Shown piece after piece: positions 16,501 to 29,500 of a stretch of 64,000 bases of DNA. Both the position numbers and the translations under genes were made by a program. Within the stretch, counting starts at the first letter, position 1, and every line of letters starts with the position of its first letter. Source of the DNA: Cucumis sativus (Eukaryota > Streptophyta > Magnoliopsida > Cucurbitales > Cucurbitaceae); assembly GCF_000004075.3 (NCBI RefSeq), contig NC_026661.2:3472001-3536000 (forward strand), in the 5' to 3' direction. The notes beneath the pieces were generated by a model that was not told where the DNA came from, searched no databases, and saw nothing but the letters and a program-made list of their open reading frames with translations.

Positions 16501-17644
16501 AGGCGATAAGCCGGCAGGAGGAGGAAGAAGAAAGAAAGAGAGAAAAAGATAGAAAGAAACGTGTAGCTGCAAAGCAACCGGTCTTGAAATTTCCGCGTGC
16601 CACGTTACTCCTAAATAACGCTTTAAATTAATATTAACAATATTATTATTGTTATTATTATAACAATTTTCTTTTTCCACTTTTTATGTTTCCTCGTCCT
16701 TTTCTCGTGGGTTGGGCGGCGCCCCCTCCACCCAGTCAATTCTCCCATTGACCCACCTCTTCTCTTCCTCTTTACTTTATTACTTTCCCTTTTATTCCCT
16801 TCTTTTCTTTTCTTTTCTTTTCTTTTTTTAACTATTTGAATTTTCAAATTTGTTCCTTTTTTTTTTTCATTGAGATGCAACTTTGTCTTTTTTTAGCTTA
16901 GACTTCCTATAGGCAATGTCGAAATTCTACCATTGTGGGACTTTGTTTAAAATAAGATCAAGGGAGTTGATATAGGAAGACGCGTGCCTTGCAAGTAAAA
17001 GATAAAATCTAGAGCTTTCAATTGATTCAAAAATCTGCTTAAAATATAATGAAGAAGATCTCGCGAGTGAAAATTAATACCAAATAAAGTAGAATTAATA
17101 TTATTAAAATTTGAATTTAGGACCTCTTTCGACCATCTTAAATTAGTGTAACCGAGTCAGAAGTTTAAGTTGATAGTGAATTAAGACAAATATAATATAA
17201 TATAATATCTATCAAGTATTGAATCTGTAATCTTAAATGTACAAATTAGTTACCTGTAATCACTAGTGATGATTGTCATAACAAATGGTATAATCTCATT
17301 CGATAATCTAAATAGAAGAAGTAAATAATCTTCAAATAAGAACCTTGACAATATCCTTGTTGTTGCACTACGAGATAATTCTAACATTATTGAAAACTCG
17401 TAATTTTAATATTATTGAGAACTTTTAATTTAGGTAGATGGAACATATATATATATTTTGTATTGTTGGTAACTAAATGGAATAAATGATACATAAAATG
17501 AAATGAAACAAGAAGTACAGGGACAGAAAATTGATATTTGAACCCTATATGAATATTACCCAAGCTTTGGTTCACTATTCTTAGTCAAATTTTATGATGT
17601 ACTTTGTTTCTTGTACCATCGATTTGTAAATTACAAATTTCCAA
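13561..17644. other. Intergenic with GC-richer islands upstream of the ERF gene
   Basis: Most of the interval is AT-rich. Three short islands stand out by base composition: about 13570-13720, 14580-14850 (with MluI-like ACGCGT words and a TA run at 14711-14722) and 16390-16760. The last holds a GTCAA/TTGAC pair (16735-16752) that could act as W-boxes and a TTTTC run at 16800-16830. No reading frame here has a recognisable domain. The islands may be conserved non-coding regulatory DNA or unannotated non-coding transcription units. Confidence 0.35.
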
Positions 17645-17669
17645 ATAAATAAATAAATAAATAAATATT
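17645..17669. repeat. (AAAT)n microsatellite
   Basis: About six tandem AAAT units directly upstream of an A/G-rich stretch in the ERF promoter. Confidence 0.9.
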
Positions 17670-17760
17670 TAATGTTTAAAAAGAAAAAGAAAAAGAAAAA
17701 GAAAAGAGAAGAAAAAAACATGATCCATCCGTAGGGCCCACCTCCATCCTGATGGCGCTA

Positions 17761-17769
17761 CTATAAAAC
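17761..17769 (+). promoter_or_regulatory. TATA box of the ERF gene
   Basis: CTATAAAAC lies about 100 nt upstream of the ATG at 17865, which implies a leader of roughly 70 nt. Confidence 0.6.
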
Positions 17770-17864
17770 ATAACTCCAGCACACCTAATTCTATCCCCAA
17801 ATCAGTGTAATCAAAACAACCTACACATCTCCTTCAACCACTCCTTTTTCGTTTAACAACCGCC

Positions 17865-18494
17865 ATGGTTGCCAACCAAAAATCCCTTCCTTCTCTTTCC
17901 AACAACAATGCTAAGGATCTCCATTTCCGTGGCGTTCGTAAGAGGCCTTGGGGTCGATACGCTGCCGAGATCCGTGATCCCACCAAGAAAAGCCGCGTTT
18001 GGCTCGGTACCTTCGACACCGCCGAGGAGGCTGCACGTGCTTACGACACTGCCGCCCGTCAGTTTCGTGGCGCCAAGGCTAAAACCAACTTTCCCCTTCC
18101 TGACGACTTCATCGACGTTTCTCCTCACAACACCAACCAAAGTCCTAGTCCTACCAGCACCCTCGACTCCTCTTCCTCCTCCACCCATGAGAAAACCCCC
18201 TCTCCGGAGATCGCCCGAAGCTACGGCGTTGGAAGAACTTTTCCATTCATTCAACCTCAGTTTTTACATGGGGGCGGCACCGTTCGTCCGCTTTTGTTCA
18301 CGGACGTTTATGGTAGAGCAGAATTCGTAGCTCATGGTTATCCTATACGGTTCGATCCGGCTACGGTGGATTTGACGTCGAGGTTCACCGGCGGGATCCA
18401 GACCGATACGAACTCATCGTCCTTGGTTGACTTCCGACCGGCGAAGGAAATTCTGAATCTCGATCTTAATCTGGCTCCGCCGGTTGATGCTTAA
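17865..18494 (+). CDS. AP2/ERF transcription factor with EAR repression motif (group VIII type)
   Basis: This is an intronless 209-aa protein. The ATG has good context (CGCCATGG). The AP2/ERF domain covers residues about 20-77: [19 protein letters not shown], then RVWLGTF and AARAYDTAA, with the YAAEIRD and WLG elements typical of ERF rather than DREB proteins. A Ser-rich linker follows (about 97-110). The C-terminus ends with LDLNLAPP (199-206), a classic EAR motif of the DLNxxP/LxLxL kind that recruits TOPLESS-type corepressors. Group VIII ERFs (AtERF3/4/7 relatives) bind the GCC box and repress ethylene-, ABA- and stress-responsive genes in the nucleus. Which paralogue this is cannot be settled from sequence alone. 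Confidence 0.95.
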   Translation: MVANQKSLPSLSNNNAKDLHFRGVRKRPWGRYAAEIRDPTKKSRVWLGTFDTAEEAARAYDTAARQFRGAKAKTNFPLPDDFIDVSPHNTNQSPSPTSTLDSSSSSTHEKTPSPEIARSYGVGRTFPFIQPQFLHGGGTVRPLLFTDVYGRAEFVAHGYPIRFDPATVDLTSRFTGGIQTDTNSSSLVDFRPAKEILNLDLNLAPPVDA

Positions 18495-21400
18495 TTTCTC
18501 CGCTAATTTAGTCTTTTTCAATTAATTTTTTTGGGATTTAATTTTGTTAGAGATTTAGAAAGGGGAAAAAAAAATTAACATGCTGGAAATAGGGTACTGT
18601 TTATTTCTCTCTCTCTTTTTTCTTTTTTTTTGTCTTTTTTTGTGGCAGCTTGAGAGATGTTGTAATTCAATGTTGAATCTCGTAAGTGCTATTGTAAAAA
18701 TGCTGTAAGAAAAGAAGTGTAACCTTCAATTTTAAAGTTGGAACTAATAGAAAAAATGTTCCTTATCAACCAATTAACTCCGAATTTAGTCCTTCATATT
18801 TCTACATTTACTAGATCGTCACTACTTAATTATTAAATCTAAGTGGAAGTAATTTTCCCCGATTGGGCAGTATTATTATTGTTCTAAAAAATTCCTCCGT
18901 AAAATCTAGCGGTGGAGAGAATTAAAGTAAAGAAAAGAAAAGAAAAGAAAAGAGAAGAAAGTACTGGATTTTTGATTTAAACGGTGACCGACACGTGTAG
19001 GTTAGCGAGCATAATGAGAGCCGCCCGACGCGACGCCGACGTGAGAAAATGAATTGATTAATTATTATTATTATTTTGTTAAAGAAAGGGGGGGTGGGGT
19101 TAAAGAATTCCGTGTTGGCGGTGTTAAATGTCAGGATCGTGTTGGACGGCACGTGTACATTCTGGGTTTCTGCCGTCCGAAATTAATAATGTAATTTTAG
19201 AAAAGTGTTGTGGTTTCCAAGTAAGTGATGAGATATGTGGTGGGGCCGGATGGGAGGAATGAGACGGCAACCGCAACCGCAACCGCCTCTTGATTTTTTG
19301 GAACAGTGCCGTGAGGTGGCGGTTTCAGGTGGTGGGACCTCTAATATCTGCGTCGGCGGAATCTGTGGAGATCATTTCCTTCTCTTCTCTACTTCTTTAT
19401 TTTTATTTTTAATTATTTTTCCCTTTACTTAGAAACACGTAACGGATCGGGATGCATGCATGATTAAAATATGGACTTTATTGGCCATCATTATCATCAT
19501 CAATATCAAACTAACATTTCTTCTCTTTTTCTCCCAAATTCATTTCCCTTTCCAAATTACAATTTTCTCCTTCCTCTTTTACCTAATTTGTGGCCATTCC
19601 ATTGCTTTTTCGTCCCCATCAACGCTTTATTTCACTCTTAATGTTACCAAACATTATAATAACAATACATATTTATTATTTTCTTTTCAAATTAAAAATA
19701 CTTTACGCTTCAAACACATCAAATCATTATCTCTTGCCCTCAATTTTAAAATTTCAACGTCACTGTGTTTAACTTTTACTGTGAAAACCAACCTTTTTTC
19801 TTCTTCTAGTCTTCAAATTCTCAAAATTTAAAATATCAGTGCTAATAGTTTAATTTTTGTTGTAAGAGTTGGATATCTTGAAATTATAGTGAAACTGTAA
19901 TTGATTTAAATGCTATTTATTATCTAAATTTAAAGTTTATGTTGTCATATTTGTACTTTATGTGGCATCACATTGTAAATAAGCTGTGAGAACTAAAGAA
20001 TGATGTTAACTAAAAAGTGACGTGACCCCGATACATTGGCAATAACTTTGATGAGACTAGAAATTCTCACCTAACAAATATGTGGATACAATGATCAAAC
20101 ACAATGACAATTGATATTTCCTTTGGCTATAAGAATAAATATTCGTACAACATTTTGTATTCACACTTTATCTAATTAGTGTTTAACTAAAGTAACAAAA
20201 AGTTATTGATCATGTATACCTATATATATTTGTACGCGAGAGTGAGAAATGGTATGATATTTACTTTTTCTTTCAAGAAGATTCTAGGTAACATGGGTGG
20301 GAGACATTAGAGTTTTAAACACCTTCTTGCTTTTGCTTCTACTTGTACAAGCAAGTTTCAATGTTATGTTTCGACTAGTAGAGTAAGTCTGAGAAGTACT
20401 CAACATTTGTATACGAGTTTCTCATGTCAACTAGTTGATAGGTGGTTCGATTGGACTGAATTTTCAAGATATAAGCACTAAAAAAGTTAATTAAAAGCTG
20501 TTATGAATATAAATATTTTAATAAATAGATTATTCAATAATACCATTTAAAGTTATTTTAAAAAATAAAGATAAGAAGGAAAATAAAGGAATAAGTTTAT
20601 ATTTATTCGAGTATACTTGGGTTAAGGGAGTAGAGGGTTGGGGGAGTGGGTGAAGAGCATGGGGGGGTTGAGAGTTGCGTAGAGATCCAAGTGGGGGGGA
20701 AGTTGTAGAGATAGATGCTAGAAATGAAAAGTGGGGAAAAAGCATGACACCATTCCAATTGTAAGGCAGCCCCCGTTGCGTACGGAAGGGCGTGGAGAAA
20801 GAAAGCCGTGTGGAAAAAGAAGGACCAACGTATTCGAATATTTTGAGACTCTTTTACTCCTAACCTTTTTTTATTTTTAATCTTTGTTGTATTGTGTAAT
20901 GGGCAGCCGAAATGCTCCCGCCGCCAAGCTGGGCGTATCAATTTATTCCCTTCCACTATTATTTAACATTGGACCCACCACCTTTTTTCTTTTATCTTTC
21001 TCCATAGCTGACACGTGTCCCATCTATGTATTTAGCTGACATGTTATTCAATAATTACAATTAAAAATAAACCATTTTTTCAATTATAATATATATATAC
21101 ATATACATATACTTTCTTAATAATAATTCATACTCCATGGAATTTTGTTTTGTTTATGCCACTGATCAAATGTCATTCATGGATTGGTTATCGTTATTGT
21201 GATGAAGACTTGTTTCTCAAGACATTCTTGACGTTCTTGCATTTTATAAGAGTATTAGATAAGTGCAGGATGAAGATGATTTGTATGATCTGATTTATTG
21301 CTTTATACATCCAATAATATATGTATTTTTTTATTGTATTTTTGGTATAGTAACACTATTTTCAAGCTTTAAACTCTTGTGTCCATTGTACTGATAATTA

Positions 21401-22300
21401 AATACCACTATTTAAAAAATATTATAAATTATAGATTATATTACTAATAGATGTCTTACTAACAAATAAAAAATTGAGTCAAGTAGAAAAATATCAATTT
21501 TAAAGTTATGATTTTTGAAAAAATAGCGAAAACGTTTTTTTCTTAAAAAAATGACAAAATGAACAAAAATACAATAAATAAAAATTTGGAAAATTCCAAA
21601 GTACTCCTATATACACACATAGAATGTAAACTATTTTGTTAAGCTAAAATAAGATAAATACACGGTTGAAACATAATTACAGCTACTTGTCCAATAAAAT
21701 CATAATCCTTCATATCTATTTTGTTGCAGGGATCTTTATTTTCCATTTTTGTTTATCGATTCTCCATTTCCCAGTTTTCTTTGTGGATCTCATTTTCTCC
21801 CAGCGTGTAAACCCTAATCGGAAAAACCACAACCCCCCACCCTTAGGGTTGAGTGTTATATTTGAAAGTTTTAAAAGAAAAGAAAAGCCCAGATTGGTGT
21901 GGTGGTATGTCAAGTAGTGAAAATGGTCCAACTTTTCTTTATGTGGAGAAAGCCCAAATAAGGCGGCTTCTAGTGGGATTCAGATATTGATTTTTCAGAA
22001 TTTTCCCTCCAGATTAGAAGATTACGTTACGTTTTCATTTTTGAGAGTGAGTGTGAGATTCACCCTTCAAAATAATAGTTTAGACTTTAGATAATAATAA
22101 TATTTGTTTAAGGTATAAATTATTTTAATTTAAAAAAAACGAAAGTAATAATGTAATGTTTATTTACTAAAATTGATTTAATCTCCCTCCAAATGCGAAT
22201 TCTGATACCGATAGTTGAGGACTTGCAAATTAAATATTCGAAAGGGCATTTTGTACAATTACCGTTGACTATTATTATTATTATTCATACAAACTGTTTT
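18495..22300. other. Intergenic between ERF and ALA2
   Basis: The ERF 3'UTR probably extends to about 18750. Bases 18925-18955 are an AAAAG-type run. Bases 18985-19380 form a GC-richer island with an ACGTG cluster (listed separately) and an open frame at 19235-19432 containing a QPQPQPP repeat that is not convincing as a gene. A second GC-richer island lies at about 20620-20945. The rest is AT-rich with no recognisable coding sequence. Confidence 0.4.
18991..19155. promoter_or_regulatory. Cluster of ACGTG / G-box motifs
   Basis: ACACGTGT (palindrome) at 18991-18998, GACGTG at 19038-19043 and CACGTG at 19150-19155 occur within 165 bp of a GC-richer island 3' of the ERF gene. ACGTG cores are bound by bZIP and bHLH factors in plants. 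Function here is inferred from motif density only. Confidence 0.35.
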
Positions 22301-23565
22301 AGAATTAAAGCAGGAAGCAAACTTCATTCGTCGAAAGAAAAACTCATTCAATATTGGAAGTGAAAAATAAAGGATAAAGAAGAGTCGCTGTTAGATCCAT
22401 TAGTAGTTTCTCATTTTATCTCCACCGTTGATTTTCTCTCATACTGGGAAGAAAAAAGAAATCAGACGGTGAGCGATCCCCTCCCACCGTTTCCTCAGGT
22501 ACGATACAAAGTATTGATTTACATTTCAATGTTCATTTTTTTCTTTGAGCTGCCATGGACGTTCTTCAATCTCATCACACTGCTAATACAAAACAGAAAT
22601 CTACGTCCCGACTACAACAACTGGATGCGTAAGAATCAAGTGATTGATTACACATGGCGATTCAGGTACGATTTATGTTCTTTCTTCTTACGAATCCGTA
22701 GCCGAGACGATTTTGTTTCTGTTTCCTATGCTTTTTTTTCTCAATTTTGGATCTGTTTTTTCATTTATTTCTACCATGTTCGATTCCTTTGTTGACATTT
22801 GCTTTAGCTTAGTACCTTCTAATCAAGGGTTCTTTTCTTGAATTCGTATCGTTTGATGTTCAGAAAGATTTGTTGCTATGTAATTGGCAGTGGCAATTTG
22901 TGTTCTCGTGCTCGACCCATTAGTTAGGTCTTTAAAGAGTATTGAGTATTTTCTTGATTAGTTTCTGTTTAGGAAATTGTAATGCCATTCATTAGTTGTG
23001 TCCGGTGGTGCTTGAAGGAAAATAACAATTTTAATGGTTCGGAGAGCTGAGCTTTCCATTTTGATTGAGGCAATGCTTATTAAGCTTAACTAAGAGTTTT
23101 TTTTTTTTCATTTCAATTCAAAAGATTGGTACGCTGTTTCTATTAGTGAACTAGTTAAACTCATCCATTAACTTGTTTTCCCAATGCAACTTCGATTTGG
23201 CTTTGCCTCAGTTTCTTTCTTACTTTCTTTCCATTTTACCTTTCTTTTTAAATTCATGTTCAAACTCTTGCATATGTGTACTTTTGGTGTGTGTATGCTA
23301 ATTGATAGGCTAGACACTAGACAGACAGCCATGATTATTCGGAGAGAAGTGCAATAGAAATGCTTGGTTATTTTGATTCGTTTCTCCATCATATTTTGTT
23401 TAATCTATCTATACTGCATTTTAGGAATGACAACAATATATGAAATTAGAAATTTACCCTCGCAGGAAGTCAAAGTCATAAGTAACTGCAGCAGATCTTT
23501 TCAACATAAATAAGGACAGCATTGGACTTGAAACAAGAGTTTGATTGTGTTCTTCAAGATAAACA
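22300..23565 (+). promoter_or_regulatory. ALA2 5' leader: first exon(s) and leader intron
   Basis: A transcribed-looking leader ends at one of two near-identical donors, CAG|GTACGAT, after 22498 or after 22665. The next exon starts at 23466 (CCTCGCAG|GAAG) and reaches the start codon at 23566. With the longer first exon, the leader contains a complete 25-codon upstream ORF at 22555-22632 starting MDVLQSHHTA. The exact transcription start was not determined. Confidence 0.55.
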
Positions 23566-26500
23566 ATGAAGCGTTATGTTTACATCAACGACAATGAACC
23601 ATCAAATGATCTTTATTGCGATAACCGCATTTCGAATAGGAAATACACATTGTTGAACTTTCTCCCAAAAAATTTATGGGAACAGTTCAGGTAATGTTTC
23701 ATTGTAGCAGTTCTTATTAGATTTTATCAGGATTCCTGTAGTTCCTGGAGAATGATATACCACATTTCATATGATATGTTGCATGATCTCAAGAATATCT
23801 TATGCAATTGCTTCAGAAAATCCATGAATATTTAATTTCCTAACTGATTGGCCCTACCTTTCCTCTTTATACCATTTTTAGAGTTAAATTTGTTGCTCTT
23901 ATATTTGCTTTTGTCCATTTTATTTTTTTTGTTATTGCATGTTTAGTTGAATGCTGCTGAGGTGCATGGTCAAAACTAGCAATATGTTAGCAGTCTATAT
24001 ATTTTTCCTGACTTTTTAGCTTGAACCTACTGAAGTCTTTCATATTCTTCTAGGATTTCACTATTGATTCATTACGAAGTTACTAGTTTTCTCTCTTACA
24101 ATTTTGTGTCACTATACCTAGCTTATAGATGCTTTCAAGTTATGCATGGATTTGTTATTCCTAACATATGTTATTTCCGTTTTTTCAGCCGCTTCATGAA
24201 CCAATATTTTTTGTTAATTGCATGCCTACAGTTGTGGCCACTTATAACTCCAGTAAATCCTGCCAGTACATGGGGTCCACTTATCTTCATTTTTGCCGTG
24301 TCCGCAACAAAAGAGGCATGGGATGATTATAATAGATATTTGTCAGACAAAAAAGCAAATGAGAAAGAAGTTTGGGTTGTGAAGCAGGGTACCAGAAAAA
24401 TTGTAGGAATCTCTCTAAATATTTTGATTTAGTATGGCTTCGTTTTCATATTTGAAAGTTATTAATTTGTTGCATTTCTTCTAGTAGGTTTTTTATTTTT
24501 TATTTATTAACCTGATAGCTACTTTCTTTGAAGATCTTCAATTATAATTTACATCATGTTCACTAGTAGTTGGATCATTTATGGAGATTGGAGTGAATGA
24601 ATAGCAAACCGTTTTATAACAGAGCTAGAAATTAGGATTCTACCATAGTTTTGGAGATTAATGTAATTTCCTTATTGTCAAGTAAACTATGATCTGTTTC
24701 TTCCGACTTCTGTTCATTTGGTTAACTTTGTTGTATTTTCTTAACTTCTTGGCTTTTACTTGTAGATTCAAGCACAAGATATTCATGTTGGTAATTTGGT
24801 ATGGCTCAGGGAGAATGATGAAGTGCCTTCTGATCTTGTTTTGATTGGTACATCTGATCCTCAAGGAATTTGCTATATAGAGGTTAGTATGGAGGTTCAC
24901 GTGTCTGGTGAATTGGGTTTTGTTTTATTATTTTCAAATTCATGAAGTCAAATGGATTGAGTCATTCTCTTGAAAATTTTGAAAAACAACAATTTTATGT
25001 GTTCAGTGTATTCATATTTTGAATTTGCAATTGTATGATGCAGAATTACATTAAAATAAATAGATAATAATTTGACATTTGGCAGACATCTGCCCTTGAT
25101 GGAGAAACTGACTTGAAGACAAGGGTCATACCCTCAGCGTGCATGGGAATCGATTTTGATCTGTTAAACAAGATCAAGGTTTGGGTTTTTATTTCCAATT
25201 ATTAACATGCCAGATTTGTCACATGGTTTTAATTTGGGTGATGCAGATATCAAATAGTAGGCATCTTTAGCGTGAAAATGACAATATTTGTTATTCATCT
25301 TCATTTGGCAGGGAGTTATCGAGTGTCCTAAACCAGATAAGGATATTAGAAGATTTGATGCAAACATTCGTTTATTTCCTCCTTTTATCGACAATGATGT
25401 GTGTCCTTTAACAATAAAAAACACAATTCTTCAGTCATGTTACTTGCGGAACACAGATTGGGTCTGTGGAGTGGCTGTCTACACAGGCAAGTTCATTTGC
25501 AGAGATTCCAAGTTTATATACACTCTTCACTAAAAAAAATTGTTTTCTTCATGGTTGGGAAAGAGTAGAGAAGGATAACAGGGTGCGGCTTTTTCAATTT
25601 ATGCCTTCTCTGTATTATATGTTGGGAGGATACTACATGTTTGTAAAACTAGGATCTGAAATTTACACAATGATAAGACTTACTTACAAGCTAGTTTAGC
25701 TTTTTTGGAGTTGATTAATTGTTGTTGTCAAATTAAAATTATTTGCTACTGTTTCTACCCTTTTTGGTGGATTTAAGATGCAACGAATTGACTTTTTGGT
25801 GAGTGGCCTAAATTTATGAGCCAAACTCTTTTACATATAACTCTTTTCAAGTCTCTTGCAGTTTACTTTGCATGTTTGATATTTTTTCAGAACAGTGCAT
25901 ATTTGACATTTTCAGGCAATGAAACCAAGCTTGGGATGAGCAGGGGTGTCCCAGAACCAAAACTTACAGCTATGGATGCAATGATCGACAAGTTAACTGG
26001 TGCTATATTTGTTTTTCAACTTGTGGTGGTGGTTGTTCTGGGTATAGCTGGCAATGTTTGGAAGGATTCTGAAGCTCGAAAGGTTCAATATAAGCTCTTT
26101 GTTTCCGAAGCTTGTTGTCTTGATTCTTTATTTATGAAATTAACATGAAACTGTCTGTTTTTTGTTTCTACTCAATTTATAATGTCTCTCTCTCCTCCCA
26201 TCTGATTGGATATTCATTATTAGTCATGCATGCTTTTGTATTCCTTTGGATTGTAACTTGATCTTTGGTAAATGTAGCTATGGTATGTGCAACATCCAGA
26301 GGAAGGCCCATGGTATGAGCTTTTGGTCATCCCTCTTCGGTTTGAGCTTCTTTGTTCAATCATGATACCTATTTCCATTAAGGTATGTTGAGGGTTTGGT
26401 GCATATTATGCATGAACTTTCTCCACTTTTGTTATCATATTTTTCCTTGCCTACATTTATGAAGGTAACTGAAAGTATTATGAACGAATGCTGGATGTTT

Positions 26501-29500
26501 TAGTAGTTGCAATTTCCCTGTTGATTAATTGCTCAGGATGATGTTCATAGGGTTCATTCAAGTAAGAGTTGGTCATTCAAGTGACCAATTTAGATGACTT
26601 CACAATTGTCATTTATTGGATATCTTATGGGTTCAATTACTGCATTTTTGCTTTATTTTTATCTTCATGAAGTGGTAGGTAGAAGTTGGAAAAGTTGACT
26701 GTAATATTGTTGACTAAAACATTTGCATTTGTCAGGTATCTCTGGATCTTGTTAAGAGCTTGTATGCAAAATTTATCGATTGGGACTATGAAATGATTGA
26801 CTGTGAGAGTGGTATTCCTTCCCATGCTACGAAGTAAGTAAAGGAAGTTGGGATAAAACTGCTAAAAATTATTGTGGCTTCTATCTATATGTCACCTGTC
26901 TTGCATACTTCTTAGAGGTATATTTTACATGTGGCAGTACAGCAATAAGTGAGGACCTGGGTCAAGTTGAGTACATTTTGACAGATAAAACCGGTACTCT
27001 CACTGAAAATAAGATGATCTTCAGGAGATGTTGTATCAATGGCATTTTTTATGGAAATGAAAATGGAGATGCCTTGAAAGGTTTGGCTCTCTGATTGTCG
27101 TCAAAAGCACTGTTCTCATTTCATTGTTTTCTGTCACCTATATATAATTTGTTTGTTTTTTTCACGGTAGGGATGAAGGATTTTTAAAGATCAGATAGAT
27201 TATGATTGTCACTGTCAATTCTCAGTTACAAAATAATTCATGACCTAGTCATGGAAAAGTATTTTGCTGGTTGCTTTCTGTGGTTCAATCCCTCTAGAGG
27301 CAATTGCTATTGCACCAGACAAACTCTTTTGGTTTCACTTGATTGGAGCATTTTCCTTATTCATTTGACACAAGATCATGAGTTTGATATTGTTTGTACA
27401 TTAATTTTATTTTCGAAGTTGATATTCGACTACTTTCTGTTGCATGTAGATAAAAAACTAGTCAATGCCATTGCAAACAGCTCTCCGGATGTTTTAAGAT
27501 TTCTCACAATTATGGCAATATGTAATACAGTGGTGCCTACAAAAAGGTAATTTTATCCTTTTTATGTTTTGTTTTCTTCTTTGCTCTTTTGTTTTGTTTT
27601 TCTATTTTAACTGGAGGCTGAACAGATTTTGAAATTCGTCAATAATTTCTTTACCAATTCAGTTAATATATTCTCTTGCATGTGTGGATTTCCATTTCGA
27701 AATATAATTTTCATATATCTTTCTGTTTTTTTTCAGCAAAAGTGGAAATATCTTGTACAAGGCACAGTCACAGGATGAGGATGCTCTTGTGAATGCTGCT
27801 GCTTATTTGCATATGGTATTTGTCAATAAGAGTGCTACTATTCTTGGTGAGGGTCGTCTTTCTTAAGGCAAAGTTGTTCAGCTAGATGAACTGCTAGAAT
27901 AATGCCCTTGTTTAATTGTGGTTGCAGAAATTCAGTTTAATGGAATGCTGAATAGATATGAGCTCCTAGATACTCTGGAATTCACATCTGAACGGAAAAG
28001 AATGTCTGTGGTTGTTAAAGATTGTCAGAATGGGAAGATTGTTCTCATGTCTAAAGGAGCAGATGAAGCTATACTTCCTTATGCTTATGCTGGTAACCGT
28101 AAAATTTAGTTGCGTTTTGAAGATTCTCACTGTCACTTTTCACTTTCTTTAACGCAAGGATTGTGGTGATGAGTTTGCAGCTGTAAATCAATTTTTAGTA
28201 TGCACAACAATTTACAGTTACTCTGAGTGATGTTGATGGATTGTATTTGGCTAGAATACTTAACTGAAATTGTTGCACCATTGCCCTTTAAAACAGAAAA
28301 AACGTGAAATTGCTCCACCATTTCCCTTTGTTTAAAAAAAACTGTCCACTGCTTCAAGATTGGTACCTTTTTATATTTAATGACTAGAAATTGGAGAATT
28401 CTATACTTTGTATTACAAGTTATGTTTATGTGATTATTACTTTAATCTTACTGCAGGCCAGCAAACAAGAACATTTATTGAAGCCGTGGATCAATATGCA
28501 CAACTTGGTCTCCGCACATTATGTTTGGCTTGGCGTGAACTAGAGGAAGATGAGTATCGAGAATGGGCTTTTATGTTTAAGGAGGCTAATAGCACACTGG
28601 TTGACAGGGAGGTAATTGGTACACTTTGTCTTATGCTTTTTATGAATGCAATCTTTTCTGTATGTAATTTTACATGGCATGTCTGCTTCCTCTTTTGCAG
28701 TGGAGGTTAGCTGAAGTTTGTCAAAGATTAGAGCGAAACTTTGAAGTCCTTGGAGTTACTGCTATAGAAGATAGGCTACAGGTAAATGTTTGTAGTTGCA
28801 TTATCCAATTTCAACCTGTTATAGGAGAAATGGTCTTGAAAGATGACAACGAAATATCATTGTTGAGATCAGGAACTGATACCGATACGTTTTCTCTCTT
28901 TTTTTTTCATCATATCTTACATTTCAGGATGGCGTCCCCGAAACAATTGAAACATTGAGAAGAGCAGGGATAAATTTCTGGATGCTGACTGGAGACAAGC
29001 AGAACACTGCCATTCAGATAGCTCTTTTATGCAACTTTATTTCACCAGGTAGCCATAGATGTGCCAAATTAAACTGTGGGCTTGTAGCCTTGGACGTTTT
29101 TCAAACAAGATGTATCTTTCAGTATTTTGCCTCGTCCCTTGGGATTATGATCATTATTTTTCTTTCCTTCATTTTGCTTGCAATTACTCTTAATCTTCTT
29201 TTTCCATTGCGTTTACTATGTCGTAGAGCCCAAAGGACAGTTATTGTTAATAGATGGAAAAACAGAGGATGAAGTTTGCAGAAGTTTGGAGAGAGTTGTT
29301 CTAACTATGAAGACCACAACCTCAGAACCCAAGGTAAGGCACATTGTTCAATCATACGGCTCTCACCTGGTGTAAATTGGTTTCACCCTTTTTTAATTGC
29401 GACTTAAATCATCTTATAGCCCATTAGAAATATTTATTTGTAATCCTCTGGATAGGTCTTCCTTTTGTAATTTTATTGTATCAATGAAATTTTTGCTTTG

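Noticed and set aside
17853-18330. Alternative frames over the ERF gene on both strands
   Set aside because: They are shadows of the AP2/ERF coding sequence.
19235-19432. 65-codon frame with a QPQPQPP repeat
   Set aside because: It depends on a short ACCGCA repeat, has no conserved domain and ends in T-rich DNA.
22469-22795. 108-codon frame at the ALA2 leader
   Set aside because: It begins at a non-ATG codon and crosses both leader splice donors; it is not a plausible protein.
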